This document shows, in pieces, positions 48,917-58,180 of a stretch of 64,000 nt of DNA. Source of the stretch: Serratia marcescens (lineage in GTDB: Bacteria > Pseudomonadota > Gammaproteobacteria > Enterobacterales > Enterobacteriaceae); the NCBI RefSeq assembly GCF_001902635.1, contig NZ_MJAO01000020.1:17779-81778 (forward strand), in the 5' to 3' direction. The translations under genes were made by a program, and so were the position numbers. The number at the start of each line of letters is the position of its first letter. The first letter of the stretch is position 1. The notes under the pieces are model-generated. The model ran no database searches. It was not told the origin of the DNA and was given only the letters and a program-made list of their open reading frames with translations.

Positions 48917-49935
48917 TGAACACCGTCAATGCTTCAATGACCGTAATCGGTGCCGGCTCGTACGGCACCGCATTGGCCATTACGCTGGCGCGTAACGGCC
49001 ACACCGTAGTGCTGTGGGGGCATAACCCCGCGCAAATTCAAACGTTGCAGCAAGATCGCTGCAATCAGGCGTTTCTGCCCGACGTTCCTTTCCCCGATAC
49101 GCTGCTGCTCGAAGCCGATTTGGCGCGTGCGCTGGCGGCCAGCCGCGACGTGCTGGTGGTGGTGCCGAGCCACGTGTTCGGCGACGTGCTGCGCCAGCTG
49201 AAGCCGCATCTGCGTCCGGACGCCCGCATCGTGTGGGCCACCAAAGGGCTGGAAGCGGAAACCGGCCGGCTGCTGCAGGACGTGGCGCGTGAAGCGTTGG
49301 GCGAGGCGATCCCGCTGGCGGTACTCTCCGGGCCGACGTTCGCCAAAGAGCTGGCCGCCGGCCTGCCGACGGCGATCGCGCTGGCGGCGACCGATGTGCA
49401 GTTCGCCGACGATCTGCAACAGCTGCTGCACTGCGGCAAGAGCTTCCGCGTCTACAGCAATCCCGACTTTATCGGCGTGCAGCTTGGTGGCGCGGTGAAG
49501 AACGTGATCGCCATCGGCGCCGGCATGTCCGACGGCATCGGTTTCGGTGCCAACGCTCGCACCGCGCTGATCACGCGCGGGTTGGCGGAAATGAGCCGTC
49601 TGGGTTCTGCACTGGGTGCCGATCCTTCGACGTTCATGGGCATGGCGGGGCTGGGGGATCTGGTGCTAACCTGCACGGACAACCAATCGCGCAACCGCCG
49701 CTTCGGCATTATGCTGGGGCAGGGCAAAGGCGTGCAGGAAGCGCAGGACAGCATCGGCCAGGTGGTCGAGGGCTATCGCAATACCAAAGAGGTGTTGGCG
49801 TTGGCGCAGCGTTACGGCGTGGAAATGCCGATCACCGAACAGATTTATCAGGTGCTTTATTGCCATAAGGACGCCCGCGAAGCGGCGCTGAGCCTGCTGG
49901 GGCGAGCCCGAAAGGACGAGAAACCCAGCGCGTGA
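48916..49935 (+). CDS. gpsA: Glycerol-3-phosphate dehydrogenase (NAD(P)+) GpsA
   Basis: 339 residues, the E. coli length. It reduces dihydroxyacetone phosphate to sn-glycerol 3-phosphate, the backbone for phospholipids. The Rossmann motif [20 protein letters not shown] and the catalytic-Lys region [15 protein letters not shown] are complete. It is coupled to secB by one overlapping base and followed 104 bases later by cysE. Confidence 0.98.
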   Translation: MNTVNASMTVIGAGSYGTALAITLARNGHTVVLWGHNPAQIQTLQQDRCNQAFLPDVPFPDTLLLEADLARALAASRDVLVVVPSHVFGDVLRQLKPHLRPDARIVWATKGLEAETGRLLQDVAREALGEAIPLAVLSGPTFAKELAAGLPTAIALAATDVQFADDLQQLLHCGKSFRVYSNPDFIGVQLGGAVKNVIAIGAGMSDGIGFGANARTALITRGLAEMSRLGSALGADPSTFMGMAGLGDLVLTCTDNQSRNRRFGIMLGQGKGVQEAQDSIGQVVEGYRNTKEVLALAQRYGVEMPITEQIYQVLYCHKDAREAALSLLGRARKDEKPSA

Positions 49936-50039
49936 CTTAAAACGAAATGTCGGGGCAGCATGTTGACCCCGCAAATGACCTGGGCCGCCTCGCGCTACCG
50001 TGCGAAGCGGCCCGTTTGGCAAGGCAGAGGGGGAGTGTG

Positions 50040-50861
50040 ATGTCGTCAGAGGAGTTGGAACAGGTCTGGAGCAGCATTAAATCAGAAGCGCGAGCACTGG
50101 CTGATTGTGAACCTATGCTGGCCAGCTTTTTCCATGCGACGTTGCTCAAGCATGAGAATCTGGGCAGCGCGCTCAGCTATATGTTGGCCAACAAGCTGGC
50201 GACGCCGATCATGCCCGCCATCGCGGTGCGCGAGGTGGTGGAAGAGGCCTACAAGTCCGACAACCAGATGATCGTCTCGGCGGCGCGCGATATTCTCGCG
50301 GTGCGGCTGCGTGACCCGGCGGTCGATAAATACTCCACGCCGCTGCTTTACCTGAAAGGGTTCCATGCGCTGCAGGCTTACCGCATCGGCCACTGGCTGT
50401 GGCAGCAAGGGCGGCAAGCGCTGGCGATCTACCTGCAAAATCAAATTTCCGTCGCTTTCGGCGTGGATATCCACCCGGCGGCGACCATCGGCTGCGGCAT
50501 CATGCTCGACCACGCCACCGGCATCGTGATCGGTGAAACGGCGGTGGTGGAGAACAACGTCTCTATCCTGCAGTCGGTCACCTTGGGCGGTACCGGTAAA
50601 ACCAGCGGCGACCGTCACCCGAAAATCCGCGAAGGAGTGATGATCGGCGCAGGCGCAAAAATTCTCGGCAATATCGAAGTGGGCAAAGGCGCGAAGATCG
50701 GCGCGGGCTCGGTGGTCTTGCAGGCGATACCGCCGCACACCACCGCCGCCGGGGTGCCGGCGCGCATCGTCGGGCGGCCGGAGAGCGATACGCCGTCGAT
50801 GGAGATGAACCAATACTTCAACGGCACCAATCACGGTTTCGAGTACGGCGACGGCATTTGA
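50040..50861 (+). CDS. cysE: Serine O-acetyltransferase CysE
   Basis: 273 residues, the E. coli length. It acetylates L-serine with acetyl-CoA as the first committed step of cysteine synthesis and is inhibited by cysteine. A helical N-terminal half leads to the left-handed beta helix with DIHPAATIGCGIMLDHATG, GGTGKTSGDRHPKI and, at the C-terminus, MNQYFNGTNHGFEYGDGI, the tail ending in Ile that docks into CysK. GGGGGAG at 50030 sets the ATG at 50040. A strong hairpin follows. Confidence 0.98.
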   Translation: MSSEELEQVWSSIKSEARALADCEPMLASFFHATLLKHENLGSALSYMLANKLATPIMPAIAVREVVEEAYKSDNQMIVSAARDILAVRLRDPAVDKYSTPLLYLKGFHALQAYRIGHWLWQQGRQALAIYLQNQISVAFGVDIHPAATIGCGIMLDHATGIVIGETAVVENNVSILQSVTLGGTGKTSGDRHPKIREGVMIGAGAKILGNIEVGKGAKIGAGSVVLQAIPPHTTAAGVPARIVGRPESDTPSMEMNQYFNGTNHGFEYGDGI

Positions 50862-50881
50862 GCGCCGTCGGCGGGTCCGTT

Positions 50882-50911
50882 CAGGGGGAGCTTCGGCTCC
50901 CCCTGTGCTTT
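50882..50911 (+). terminator. Terminator of cysE
   Basis: Perfect 10-bp stem CAGGGGGAGC / GCTCCCCCTG closing a UUCG tetraloop (TTCG at 50892-50895), then TGCTTTT. It lies 20 bases after the cysE stop. Confidence 0.8.
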
Positions 50912-50922
50912 TCAGGCGGCGG

Positions 50923-51594
50923 TCAGCCCTGTTTCGGGAAGTTGGTGATATCGGTGACGATGTCGTCGATCGCCGCCTTGACGTCATCCGCCGTCACCGG
51001 CGTACTGTCGTTGCTGACGGTTTTACCGTAGGCCTTGCGCACCACTTCCATGACCGTTTTCCCGGTATCCTGGTCGATCAGTTCGCCTTCGATATACAGC
51101 GTGGTGTTTTGCGTCCGATGCCCGGTGGCGGCCATGGTGCTGGCGACCACGGCGGCGACCGGCACCACCTCATAGAATTTCATGTCTTCGTTTTCGGCGG
51201 AAACGGCGGTAATGGCGAGCTTGGCCACCAGGACGCGCGAGCCCGCCGGGCTTGGCAGAATGGTAAAGCGGTTCTGCAGCGCGGCTTTAATCCGTTGGGT
51301 CGCGTAGGCCTTAATCTTGTTCAGCGTTGCTTGGCTGACGCGCGCCGTTGGTTTCTCCGTCGGGAAATAGACCACCGGTTGGAAATAGAGGCCGCGATAG
51401 TTGGATTCCTTGTAACTTGGATCTATCCAGCGCAGCGTTTTATGGCCGCTTGGCGAGGTGGTTTCCTGCAGTTTGCTGTAATCGGACAAGAACCCCGAAT
51501 ACTGTGTCGTTTGGGTGACTTTGGACGAACAGCCCGCCAGCAACAGGCCCGCTGCCAGAACCGCTATGGCAACGCTCAAGCGTTGTTTCTTCAT
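50923..51594 (-). CDS. DUF3313-family lipoprotein
   Basis: 223 residues. Signal MKKQRLSVAIAVLAAG and lipobox LLLAGC with Cys at about 22, followed by SS, so outer-membrane sorting is likely. The mature part fits DUF3313: YSGFLSDYSKLQETTSPSG, LRWIDPSYKESNYRGLYFQP and a late EGELIDQDTGKTVMEV. Function is unknown in the family. It is not found between cysE and trmL in E. coli. The gene is divergent from nothing and probably monocistronic. Confidence 0.8.
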   Translation of the reverse strand: MKKQRLSVAIAVLAAGLLLAGCSSKVTQTTQYSGFLSDYSKLQETTSPSGHKTLRWIDPSYKESNYRGLYFQPVVYFPTEKPTARVSQATLNKIKAYATQRIKAALQNRFTILPSPAGSRVLVAKLAITAVSAENEDMKFYEVVPVAAVVASTMAATGHRTQNTTLYIEGELIDQDTGKTVMEVVRKAYGKTVSNDSTPVTADDVKAAIDDIVTDITNFPKQG

Positions 51595-51698
51595 ATGGTT
51601 TCCTATGATGAGTGGTGATTATCCTTACAAAACATAGCGCATTATCTGCGCCGCAGCGGGTGTTTTCGGCACCGGGCGTGCCCTGCCGCGACCTTTTT

Positions 51699-52472
51699 TC
51701 AGGATCGTGACGCGCCGCCGGTTTTCGCCGCCAGCGCCGGTGATAAGGCGGCTAGCGTGGTTTCCGCTCTGGTCAGCGCCTGCCGTTGCTCAGATTGCCA
51801 CAGCGGCAGCAGCGGCCAGAGATCCGGCTGGTGTTCGGCCTGCTGACACCAAACTTCCCGATCGTGCCAGTCGCCCAGGGCGCTTTGCGCCGCTTTCAGG
51901 CTCGCCGTCGCGCCGGGAGAGAGGGGGAGGCGTTGCGGATAGGCTTCGGCGGCGTAGCGCAGGCGTTTTACCAGCAGCCGCAGGCGGTGGCGATCGTAGC
52001 CGGTATCAGCCAGCGCTCGGCGTAATTGCTGCTGTTGGCGCTGCAGGCGTCGGCTCAGGCGGTGTTTGGCGGGGCGTCGGGCGGTGCGGCGAAAACGGCG
52101 TGGCCAGGCGTGCAACAGCGAGGGAAAATCGGCGAGCTGTGGGTTTGCGAGCAGTTGGCGGCAGCGGGCCTGCAGATTGCTCTGGCGCACGTTGGCCTGC
52201 CAAAACAAGCGATGGCGCGCCAGCTCGGCGATCAGCACTTCGAGATCGCGTAATGGCGTCGTCAGTTTGCCCAGCTCGGCGGCGGCCCGATCGAGCCGCG
52301 TTGCGCCGGGGCAGCCGCGCAGGGGGCGCAGCAGGCTGCGGATACGGCGCAGGCTGACGCGCAAATCGTGCAGCGCCTCGGCGTCTTGCGCTCGCTGCAG
52401 ACGCAGCAGCGCCGCGTTCAGCGCCAGCTCGAGCCGGCGAAGTTGGGTGACGATATCCTCGATGAAAGCCAT
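51699..52472 (-). CDS. CHAD-domain protein
   Basis: 257 residues, almost all one CHAD (conserved histidine alpha-helical) domain. The two basic repeats show the hallmarks: ALHDLRVSLRRIRSLLRPL near residue 35 and YDRHRLRLLVKRLRYAAEAY near 160. CHAD domains bind inorganic polyphosphate in several proteins and often follow a CYTH domain; here no CYTH partner is fused or adjacent. The strong Arg/Ala bias and GC richness make long shadow frames opposite. It is absent at this place in E. coli. Confidence 0.85.
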   Translation of the reverse strand: MAFIEDIVTQLRRLELALNAALLRLQRAQDAEALHDLRVSLRRIRSLLRPLRGCPGATRLDRAAAELGKLTTPLRDLEVLIAELARHRLFWQANVRQSNLQARCRQLLANPQLADFPSLLHAWPRRFRRTARRPAKHRLSRRLQRQQQQLRRALADTGYDRHRLRLLVKRLRYAAEAYPQRLPLSPGATASLKAAQSALGDWHDREVWCQQAEHQPDLWPLLPLWQSEQRQALTRAETTLAALSPALAAKTGGASRS

Positions 52473-52533
52473 GTGCCGTTCCTGGAGAGATCATCGCAGC
52501 GATGACTCTTCCAGTATGGCGCGCCGTCGCGGA

Positions 52534-53007
52534 TTACGCCTTGATCAGCGCCCCGGCGTAATCCAACTGCCGCCAGGCTTCGTAAACCACCACTGCCACG
52601 GCGTTCGACAGGTTCATGCTGCGGCTTTGCGCTTGCATCGGGATACGGATCTTTTGCTGTGCAGGCAATGCATCGAGAATATCGGCGGGCAATCCGCGCG
52701 TTTCCGGGCCGAACAGCAGGTAATCACCGGCCTGGTAACTGACGGCGCTGTGTGCCGGCGTGCCTTTGGTGGTGAGGGCAAACAGCCGCTGCGGGTTTTC
52801 GCTGGCGATAAAGGCGGCGTAATCGGCATGGCGGTGAACGCGGGTGAATTCATGGTAATCCAGCCCGGCGCGGCGCAGGCGTTTGTCATCCCAGGGGAAA
52901 CCCAGCGGTTCGATCAGATGCAGGTTAAAGCCGGTGTTGGCGCACAGTCGGATGATGTTGCCGGTATTGGGTGGAATTTCGGGTTCAAATAAAACGATGT
53001 TCAGCAT
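52534..53007 (-). CDS. trmL: tRNA (cytidine/uridine-34-2'-O)-methyltransferase TrmL
   Basis: 157 residues, the E. coli length. It 2'-O-methylates the wobble base of tRNA-Leu isoacceptors. It is a minimal SPOUT protein: [32 protein letters not shown] and the knot motif [23 protein letters not shown] 53007 ([10 protein letters not shown]) is the start; the frame extends to 53046. It follows the cysE block, as in E. coli, but with two extra genes between and with cpxA directly upstream. Confidence 0.97.
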   Translation of the reverse strand: MLNIVLFEPEIPPNTGNIIRLCANTGFNLHLIEPLGFPWDDKRLRRAGLDYHEFTRVHRHADYAAFIASENPQRLFALTTKGTPAHSAVSYQAGDYLLFGPETRGLPADILDALPAQQKIRIPMQAQSRSMNLSNAVAVVVYEAWRQLDYAGALIKA

Positions 53008-53050
53008 GTTGCAGGCCCCTCGTGAACGAGGGGCGCAGGATAGCAAACTC

Positions 53051-54445
53051 TTACTGTTCTGTCTTAGCCGATAGGCGTTGATGGTGCAGCGGTAGCCATA
53101 ACATCAGCCGCAAGCCGCCGAGCGGGCTGTCTTCCGCCTTCACCCAGCCGCGGTGCTGGTTGACCGCCGCCTCGACGATCGCCAGGCCGAGGCCGGTGCC
53201 GCCGGACTCGCGGTCGCGCGCCTCATCAGTGCGGTAGAACGGACGGAAAATCTGTTCGCGATCTTCGGCGCTGACGCCGGGGCCGTCGTCGTCAACCTGA
53301 ATGGTCACGCCCTGATTGTCGGCGCTGAACGCCACGGCGATGCGGGTATGCGAATAACGCAGGGCGTTGCGCACGATGTTTTCCAGCGCGCTGTCCAATG
53401 CGCTCGCGTTGCCGAACAGCGTCCACGGGCCGGGCGGCGCGGTGATCTCCAGCTGCTTGCCCATCTGTTCCGCTTCGAAACGGGCGTTGTCCAGCACGTC
53501 GGCCCACAGTTCGTTGGCTTTCAGCTGTTCACGCGCCAGTTCGCCTTTTTGCTGCCCGCGCGACAGTGCCAGCAAATCGTTGATCATCGAATCCAGCCGC
53601 TGTGCTTCGGTTTCGATGCGCGCCAGCTCGTGACCTTCGCCGTGGCGGCGACGCATCAGCGCGGTGGCCAGCTGTAGACGCGTCAGCGGCGTGCGCAGCT
53701 CGTGCGAGATGTCAGAGATCAGCCGTTGCTGCGCATTCATCATGCGCTCCAGCGCGCTGACCATCTGGTTGAAGCTGGCGCCGGTGGCCAGGAACTCCTG
53801 CGGGCCGGCCTCCAGTTCCGGATGCTGCTTCAGGTTGCCGCGCGCCACGTCATCGGCGGCGTTCTTCAGCTTGCGCGCCGGTTTCGCCAGGCTCCAGGCC
53901 AGCCATAACAGCAGCGGGGCGCTGATCAGCATGGTGACGATCAGCAGCAACAGCGGCCGGTCGAACATCAGGTTGATGAAATCGGATTGCGGGCTGTTGG
54001 CGGGGCGGATCAGGTACAGTTGATAGTTGTCTTCACCGTCGCGCACCGCAAACGGCCCGACCAGCTCGACGCGACCGTACTTTTTCTTCTTCGGATGATC
54101 CGAGTTGTCGGATTGGCCGATGAAGTTGCGCACGATCTGCATTTCGTTGCGTTGCGCGCCGATCACCCGGCCTTCGCTGGTGACCAGCAGCAGGCGTTGG
54201 CCCGGCGGCGCCCATTTGTCGATGGCGCGGAACAGGCGGCGCCACCACATCAGATCGTTGGCCGGATCGTTTTGCAACTCGGCCTCGACGTGCTGTTCCA
54301 GCATCAACCCTTGCCGTTGCTCGCTGTCGAGCAGCGAGGTCATTTGGCGAGAGTCGAGCTTGGGCACCATCAGCACCAGCATTAGCACCAGGGCTAACGT
54401 AAACCAGAAAATGGCGAAGATGCGTGCCGTCAAACTGTTGATCAT
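53051..54445 (-). CDS. cpxA: Cpx envelope-stress sensor histidine kinase CpxA
   Basis: 464 residues, against 457 in E. coli. Two membrane helices (about 7-28 and 164-184) flank the periplasmic sensor that CpxP contacts. HAMP follows, then the phospho-acceptor His in [15 protein letters not shown] near residue 248, N box [10 protein letters not shown] and the ATP lid with DDDGPGV and [11 protein letters not shown]. It phosphorylates and dephosphorylates CpxR. The ATG overlaps the cpxR stop (ATGA). Confidence 0.98.
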   Translation of the reverse strand: MINSLTARIFAIFWFTLALVLMLVLMVPKLDSRQMTSLLDSEQRQGLMLEQHVEAELQNDPANDLMWWRRLFRAIDKWAPPGQRLLLVTSEGRVIGAQRNEMQIVRNFIGQSDNSDHPKKKKYGRVELVGPFAVRDGEDNYQLYLIRPANSPQSDFINLMFDRPLLLLIVTMLISAPLLLWLAWSLAKPARKLKNAADDVARGNLKQHPELEAGPQEFLATGASFNQMVSALERMMNAQQRLISDISHELRTPLTRLQLATALMRRRHGEGHELARIETEAQRLDSMINDLLALSRGQQKGELAREQLKANELWADVLDNARFEAEQMGKQLEITAPPGPWTLFGNASALDSALENIVRNALRYSHTRIAVAFSADNQGVTIQVDDDGPGVSAEDREQIFRPFYRTDEARDRESGGTGLGLAIVEAAVNQHRGWVKAEDSPLGGLRLMLWLPLHHQRLSAKTEQ

Positions 54446-55140
54446 GTTGCAGATACCATCAAATAACCGCGCCCGCGCAGGGTTTTGAACCACGGATGGC
54501 CATCTTTGCGATCCGGCAGCTTACGCCGCAGGTTGGAGATGTGCATGTCGATGGCGCGATCGAATGGGGTCAGGCGTTTGCCCAGCACTTCCTGGCTCAG
54601 CAGTTCGCGCGACACCACCTGGCCGAGATGCTGCGCCAGCAGATAAAGCAGGGTGAATTCGGTGCCGGTCAGATCCAGCACCTGGCCGTCGAAGCTGGCC
54701 TCCTGGCGGCCGGGGTTCAGCTGCAGGCCATCGACATCCAGCGTCGGGGCGCCGCTGTCGACCTGCTGTTGCTGCTCGCTCCAATTGGAACGGCGCAGAA
54801 TGGCGCGAATGCGCGCGACCAGCTCGCGATCGTTGAACGGTTTCGGCAGGTAATCATCGGCGCCCAGTTCCAGGCCCAGCACGCGGTCCAGCTCGCTGCC
54901 GCGTGCGGTCAACATGATGACCGGCGTCTGGTGATGTTGGCGCAGTTCTTTCAGCGTATCGATGCCGTTTTTCTTCGGCATCATGATGTCGAGCAGCAGC
55001 AGATCGACGGAGCTGTCCAGCAGCGACAACGCCTGCTCGCCATCGTGTGCGACGACGATATTAAAACCTTCCATTTCAAGCAGTTCTTTTAACAGCGAGG
55101 TCAACTCGCGGTCGTCGTCAACTAACAGAATCTTGTTCAT
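54442..55140 (-). CDS. cpxR: Cpx response regulator CpxR
   Basis: 232 residues, the E. coli length. The receiver domain has the acidic pair in LLVDDDREL and the phospho-site Asp51 in LLLLDIMMPKKNG; the C-terminal OmpR-type winged helix (about 135-230) includes LTPFDRAIDMHISNLRRKL. CpxR-P activates envelope folding and protease genes. It is transcribed with cpxA and divergent from cpxP across a 148-base region with a perfect CpxR box. Confidence 0.98.
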   Translation of the reverse strand: MNKILLVDDDRELTSLLKELLEMEGFNIVVAHDGEQALSLLDSSVDLLLLDIMMPKKNGIDTLKELRQHHQTPVIMLTARGSELDRVLGLELGADDYLPKPFNDRELVARIRAILRRSNWSEQQQQVDSGAPTLDVDGLQLNPGRQEASFDGQVLDLTGTEFTLLYLLAQHLGQVVSRELLSQEVLGKRLTPFDRAIDMHISNLRRKLPDRKDGHPWFKTLRGRGYLMVSAT

Positions 55141-55193
55141 TGTGATTTACCTCCAGACGCAAAATACGTCATCAACTGTTGCCATTCCATGAC

Positions 55194-55208
55194 TTTACGT
55201 AGTTTTAC
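55194..55208 (-). promoter_or_regulatory. CpxR box between cpxR and cpxP
   Basis: On the minus strand GTAAA-ACTAC-GTAAA is an exact match to the CpxR consensus GTAAA-N5-GTAAA. It is 54 bases before the cpxR start and 81 bases before the cpxP start, fitting autoregulation of cpxRA and activation of cpxP. Confidence 0.88.
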
Positions 55209-55288
55209 ATGCACTGACGCAGGTTTTCAGGTGTGGCGGTACACTGCTCCTCGTTGATTCGCAAAGTGAGAAAGCTTGAGGAGTTGAA

Positions 55289-55768
55289 ATGCGTAAGGTG
55301 ACCGCATTAGTTATGGCATCACTGCTGGCAATTGGTTCTACCGCTGCCTTCGCTGCCGACACTATACCGGACACGGCCCAACCTCCCGGCAACGACGCGA
55401 TGACCCGAATACCCGGCCAGCACCATATGTTCGACGGTGTCAGCCTCAGCGAACAGCAGCGCCAGCAAATGCGCGATTTGATGCGCCAGGCCCGGCACGA
55501 TCTGCCTGGTGTCAATGTAGCTGAAATGGAAGCCATGCATAAACTGGTGACCGCAGAGAAATTTGATGAAGCCGCCGTGTACGCCCAGGCGGAAAAGATG
55601 GCCCAACAGCAGGTTAAGCGCCAGGTCGAAATGGCCCGGGTGCGCAACCAAATGTATAACCTGCTGACGCCAGAGCAAAAAAGTGTTTTAGACCAGAAAC
55701 ATCAGCAGCGTATGCAGCAGATGGAGCAACAAATTTCTGGTTTGCAACAAGCTTCTGCCCAGAAGTGA
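55289..55768 (+). CDS. cpxP: Periplasmic Cpx inhibitor/adaptor CpxP
   Basis: 159 residues, slightly shorter than the 166 of E. coli. A clean signal peptide ([19 protein letters not shown], cut before ADTI) precedes a helical Spy-like protein with two LTxxQ-type motifs ([14 protein letters not shown] near residue 52 and [11 protein letters not shown] near 127). CpxP damps CpxA and delivers misfolded proteins to DegP. GAGGAG is 7 bases before the ATG. Its 3' region gives the CpxQ small RNA. Confidence 0.96.
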   Translation: MRKVTALVMASLLAIGSTAAFAADTIPDTAQPPGNDAMTRIPGQHHMFDGVSLSEQQRQQMRDLMRQARHDLPGVNVAEMEAMHKLVTAEKFDEAAVYAQAEKMAQQQVKRQVEMARVRNQMYNLLTPEQKSVLDQKHQQRMQQMEQQISGLQQASAQK

Positions 55769-55790
55769 AGTACGACTGAGTAGTCCCCTG

Positions 55791-55849
55791 TTTTTCCTTG
55801 CCATAGACACCATCCCTGTCTTCCCCGCCATGATGGCGGGGTTTTTTTT
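55791..55849 (+). ncRNA. cpxQ: CpxQ small RNA from the cpxP 3' region, with terminator
   Basis: About 59 bases that begin TTTTTCCTTGCCATAGACAC and match, from memory, the Hfq-binding CpxQ RNA that RNase E releases from E. coli cpxP mRNA. The seed region (TTTTTCCTTGCCATAGACAC and CATCCCTGTCTT) is essentially unchanged, while the terminator stem CCCCGCCA / TGGCGGGG (55823-55830 with 55834-55841) differs in sequence but keeps shape, followed by eight T. It starts 22 bases after the cpxP stop. CpxQ represses several envelope-protein mRNAs during Cpx stress. Confidence 0.85.
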
Positions 55850-55899
55850 ATCCGACATTTCGCTATATTGAGCGGCACACCTTTCGACCGGGGGCCCTT

Positions 55900-56802
55900 A
55901 TGGAACAGCGCTATGCACGCCTGGTGAAGTCCGCCGCGTTGGCCGCTACCGCGCTGGCGTCGGCGTTGTTGTTGATCAAAATCGTCGCCTGGTATCGCAC
56001 CGGTTCGGTCAGCCTGCTGGCGGCGCTGGTGGATTCGCTGGTTGATATCGCTGCATCGCTGACCAACCTCCTGGTAGTGCGTTATTCGCTGCAGCCGGCC
56101 GATGCCGAGCACACCTTTGGCCACGGCAAAGCGGAGTCGCTGGCGGCGCTGGCGCAAAGCATGTTTATTTCCGGTTCCGCCCTGTTTCTATTCCTCACCG
56201 GCTTCCAGCATCTGTATGCGCCGCAAACGCTGCGCGATCCCGGCGTTGGGGTCGTCGTGACGGTGATCGCGCTGATCAGCACACTGATTCTGGTCACCTA
56301 TCAACGTTGGGTGGTCAGAAAAACGCGCAGCCAGGCGGTGCGCGCAGATATGCTGCATTATCAGTCAGATGTCATGATGAATGGTGCTATTCTTATCGCT
56401 CTTGGGCTAAGCTGGTACGGCTTCAAGCGGGCGGATGCGTTGTTTGCGCTGGGCATCGGCGCTTATATCCTCTATAGCGCGCTGCGCATGGGTTACGAAG
56501 CGGTGCAGTCGCTGTTGGATCGGGCGTTGCCGGATGACGAGCGCCAGGCGATTATCGAGGTGGTTTCCTCCTGGCCTGGGGTGAAGGGCGCGCACGATCT
56601 GCGTACGCGCCAGTCGGGGCCGACGCGTTTCATTCAGCTGCATTTGGAGATGGATGACACGCTGCCACTGCGTGAGGCGCACCGGTTGGCGGATCAGGTG
56701 GAACAGGCGTTGCGGCACCGTTTTGCGGGGGCGGACGTTATCATTCATCTGGATCCGTGCTCCGTGGTGCCGCCGGGTAGGCAGGGGCAATGGGAGCTAT
56801 AA
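55900..56802 (+). CDS. fieF: Cation-efflux pump FieF (YiiP)
   Basis: 300 residues, the E. coli length. It exports Zn2+ and Fe2+ in exchange for protons as a homodimer of the CDF family. Six membrane helices are visible; site A residues Asp45 and Asp49 ([11 protein letters not shown]) and His/Asp in [10 protein letters not shown] are intact, and the C-terminal cytoplasmic metal-binding domain carries [10 protein letters not shown] at its end. It follows the CpxQ terminator and is 231 bases before pfkA. Confidence 0.97.
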   Translation: MEQRYARLVKSAALAATALASALLLIKIVAWYRTGSVSLLAALVDSLVDIAASLTNLLVVRYSLQPADAEHTFGHGKAESLAALAQSMFISGSALFLFLTGFQHLYAPQTLRDPGVGVVVTVIALISTLILVTYQRWVVRKTRSQAVRADMLHYQSDVMMNGAILIALGLSWYGFKRADALFALGIGAYILYSALRMGYEAVQSLLDRALPDDERQAIIEVVSSWPGVKGAHDLRTRQSGPTRFIQLHLEMDDTLPLREAHRLADQVEQALRHRFAGADVIIHLDPCSVVPPGRQGQWEL

Positions 56803-56892
56803 TCAGATCAAGGCACAGATCGAAGTATTATCATGAATATCTGAGTTAGCTCAGCGTGCCATGCGGTGTTTTTACCGTTATATTGCGTGACT

Positions 56893-56925
56893 TGAATCAA
56901 TTCAGCTGGGTGTTTTTGATATAAT
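56893..56925 (+). promoter_or_regulatory. pfkA promoter with Cra (FruR)-type operator
   Basis: Perfect palindrome TGAATCAATTCA (56893-56904), extended to CTTGAATCAATTCAGC, fits the Cra consensus. Just downstream is an extended -10, TGATATAAT (-10 at 56920-56925), with no good -35. Cra represses pfkA in E. coli at a site of this kind; the same is likely here. Confidence 0.75.
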
Positions 56926-57033
56926 ATCCAGCAATAAGCCGTAAAGCTGGTTTTCTGCAGCCGGAGAGGTTTCAAGACGGTCGGCGGAGACAGAATTCTT
57001 AAGAAATTGCATCTACACAGTTCAGAGGTAGTC

Positions 57034-57996
57034 ATGATCAAGAAAATCGGTGTACTGACGAGCGGCGGTGACTCGCCGGGTATGAACGCTGCTATCCGCG
57101 GCGTTGTGCGTTCTGCGCTTTCAGAAGGTCTGGAAGTTTTTGGTATTTACGATGGCTACCTTGGCTTGTACGAAGATCGCATGGAGCAACTGGACCGCTA
57201 TAGCGTGTCCGACATGATCAACCGCGGCGGCACCTTCCTCGGCTCGGCCCGCTTCCCGGAGTTCAGGGATGAAAACGTGCGCGCCAAGGCGATTGAAAAC
57301 CTGAAGAATCGCGGCATCGACGCGCTGGTGGTGATCGGCGGCGACGGTTCCTACATGGGCGCCAAACGCCTGACGGAAGAAGGCTTCCCGTGCATCGGCC
57401 TGCCGGGCACTATCGATAACGACGTTGCCGGCACCGACTACACCATCGGTTATTTCACCGCGCTGGAAACCGTGGTGGAAGCGATTGACCGCCTGCGCGA
57501 CACCTCCTCTTCGCACCAGCGTATTTCCATCGTGGAAGTGATGGGCCGTTACTGCGGCGATCTGACGCTGGCGGCGGCGATTGCCGGCGGTTGCGAATTC
57601 ATCGTGCTGCCTGAAATCGAATTCAATCGCGAAGATCTGGTATGCGAAATCAAGGCCGGTATCGCCAAGGGTAAAAAGCACGCCATCGTGGCGATCACCG
57701 AGCACATTTGCGACATCGATGAGCTGGCGCGCCATATCGAGCAGGAAACCAAACGTGAAACCCGCGCCACCGTGCTGGGCCATATCCAACGCGGCGGTTC
57801 GCCGGTTGCTTATGACCGCATCCTGGCCTCGCGCATGGGCGCTTATGCCATCGAACTGCTGCTGCAGGGCTACGGCGGCCGCTGCGTCGGCATTCAGAAC
57901 GAAAAAATGGTGCACCACGACATCATCGACGCGATCGAAAACATGAAGCGTCCGTTCAAGGGCGATTGGCTGGAAACGGCGAAAAAGCTGTACTGA
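57034..57996 (+). CDS. pfkA: 6-phosphofructokinase I PfkA
   Basis: 320 residues, the E. coli length. It phosphorylates fructose 6-phosphate, the main control point of glycolysis, as a tetramer activated by ADP and inhibited by PEP. The ATP loop [26 protein letters not shown], the catalytic [16 protein letters not shown] (Asp127 region) and [15 protein letters not shown] are complete. The frame begins at 57007, but ATG 57034 is the family start (MIKKIGVL) with CAGAGG ahead. A terminator follows at 58021. Confidence 0.98.
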   Translation: MIKKIGVLTSGGDSPGMNAAIRGVVRSALSEGLEVFGIYDGYLGLYEDRMEQLDRYSVSDMINRGGTFLGSARFPEFRDENVRAKAIENLKNRGIDALVVIGGDGSYMGAKRLTEEGFPCIGLPGTIDNDVAGTDYTIGYFTALETVVEAIDRLRDTSSSHQRISIVEVMGRYCGDLTLAAAIAGGCEFIVLPEIEFNREDLVCEIKAGIAKGKKHAIVAITEHICDIDELARHIEQETKRETRATVLGHIQRGGSPVAYDRILASRMGAYAIELLLQGYGGRCVGIQNEKMVHHDIIDAIENMKRPFKGDWLETAKKLY

Positions 57997-58020
57997 TACG
58001 CCGCTCACCGCACGACAAAA

Positions 58021-58044
58021 GCCTCCGTTCGCGGGGGCTTTTTT
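58021..58044 (+). terminator. Terminator of pfkA
   Basis: Stem GCCTCCG / CGGGGGC with one G-U pair, loop TTCG, then six T, 25 bases after the stop. Confidence 0.85.
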
Positions 58045-58180
58045 ATGCCTGTCTGCGACATATTCCAGAATCGTCTATCCCTAACTTTTTTATTCTTTAA
58101 TTGCCGGTAAAGTTTCTGGCAGGCTCTGATGCTAAATCAACCGATTGAGGTTGCGCTTAATTTTCTGGGAGAGCCTGTCG

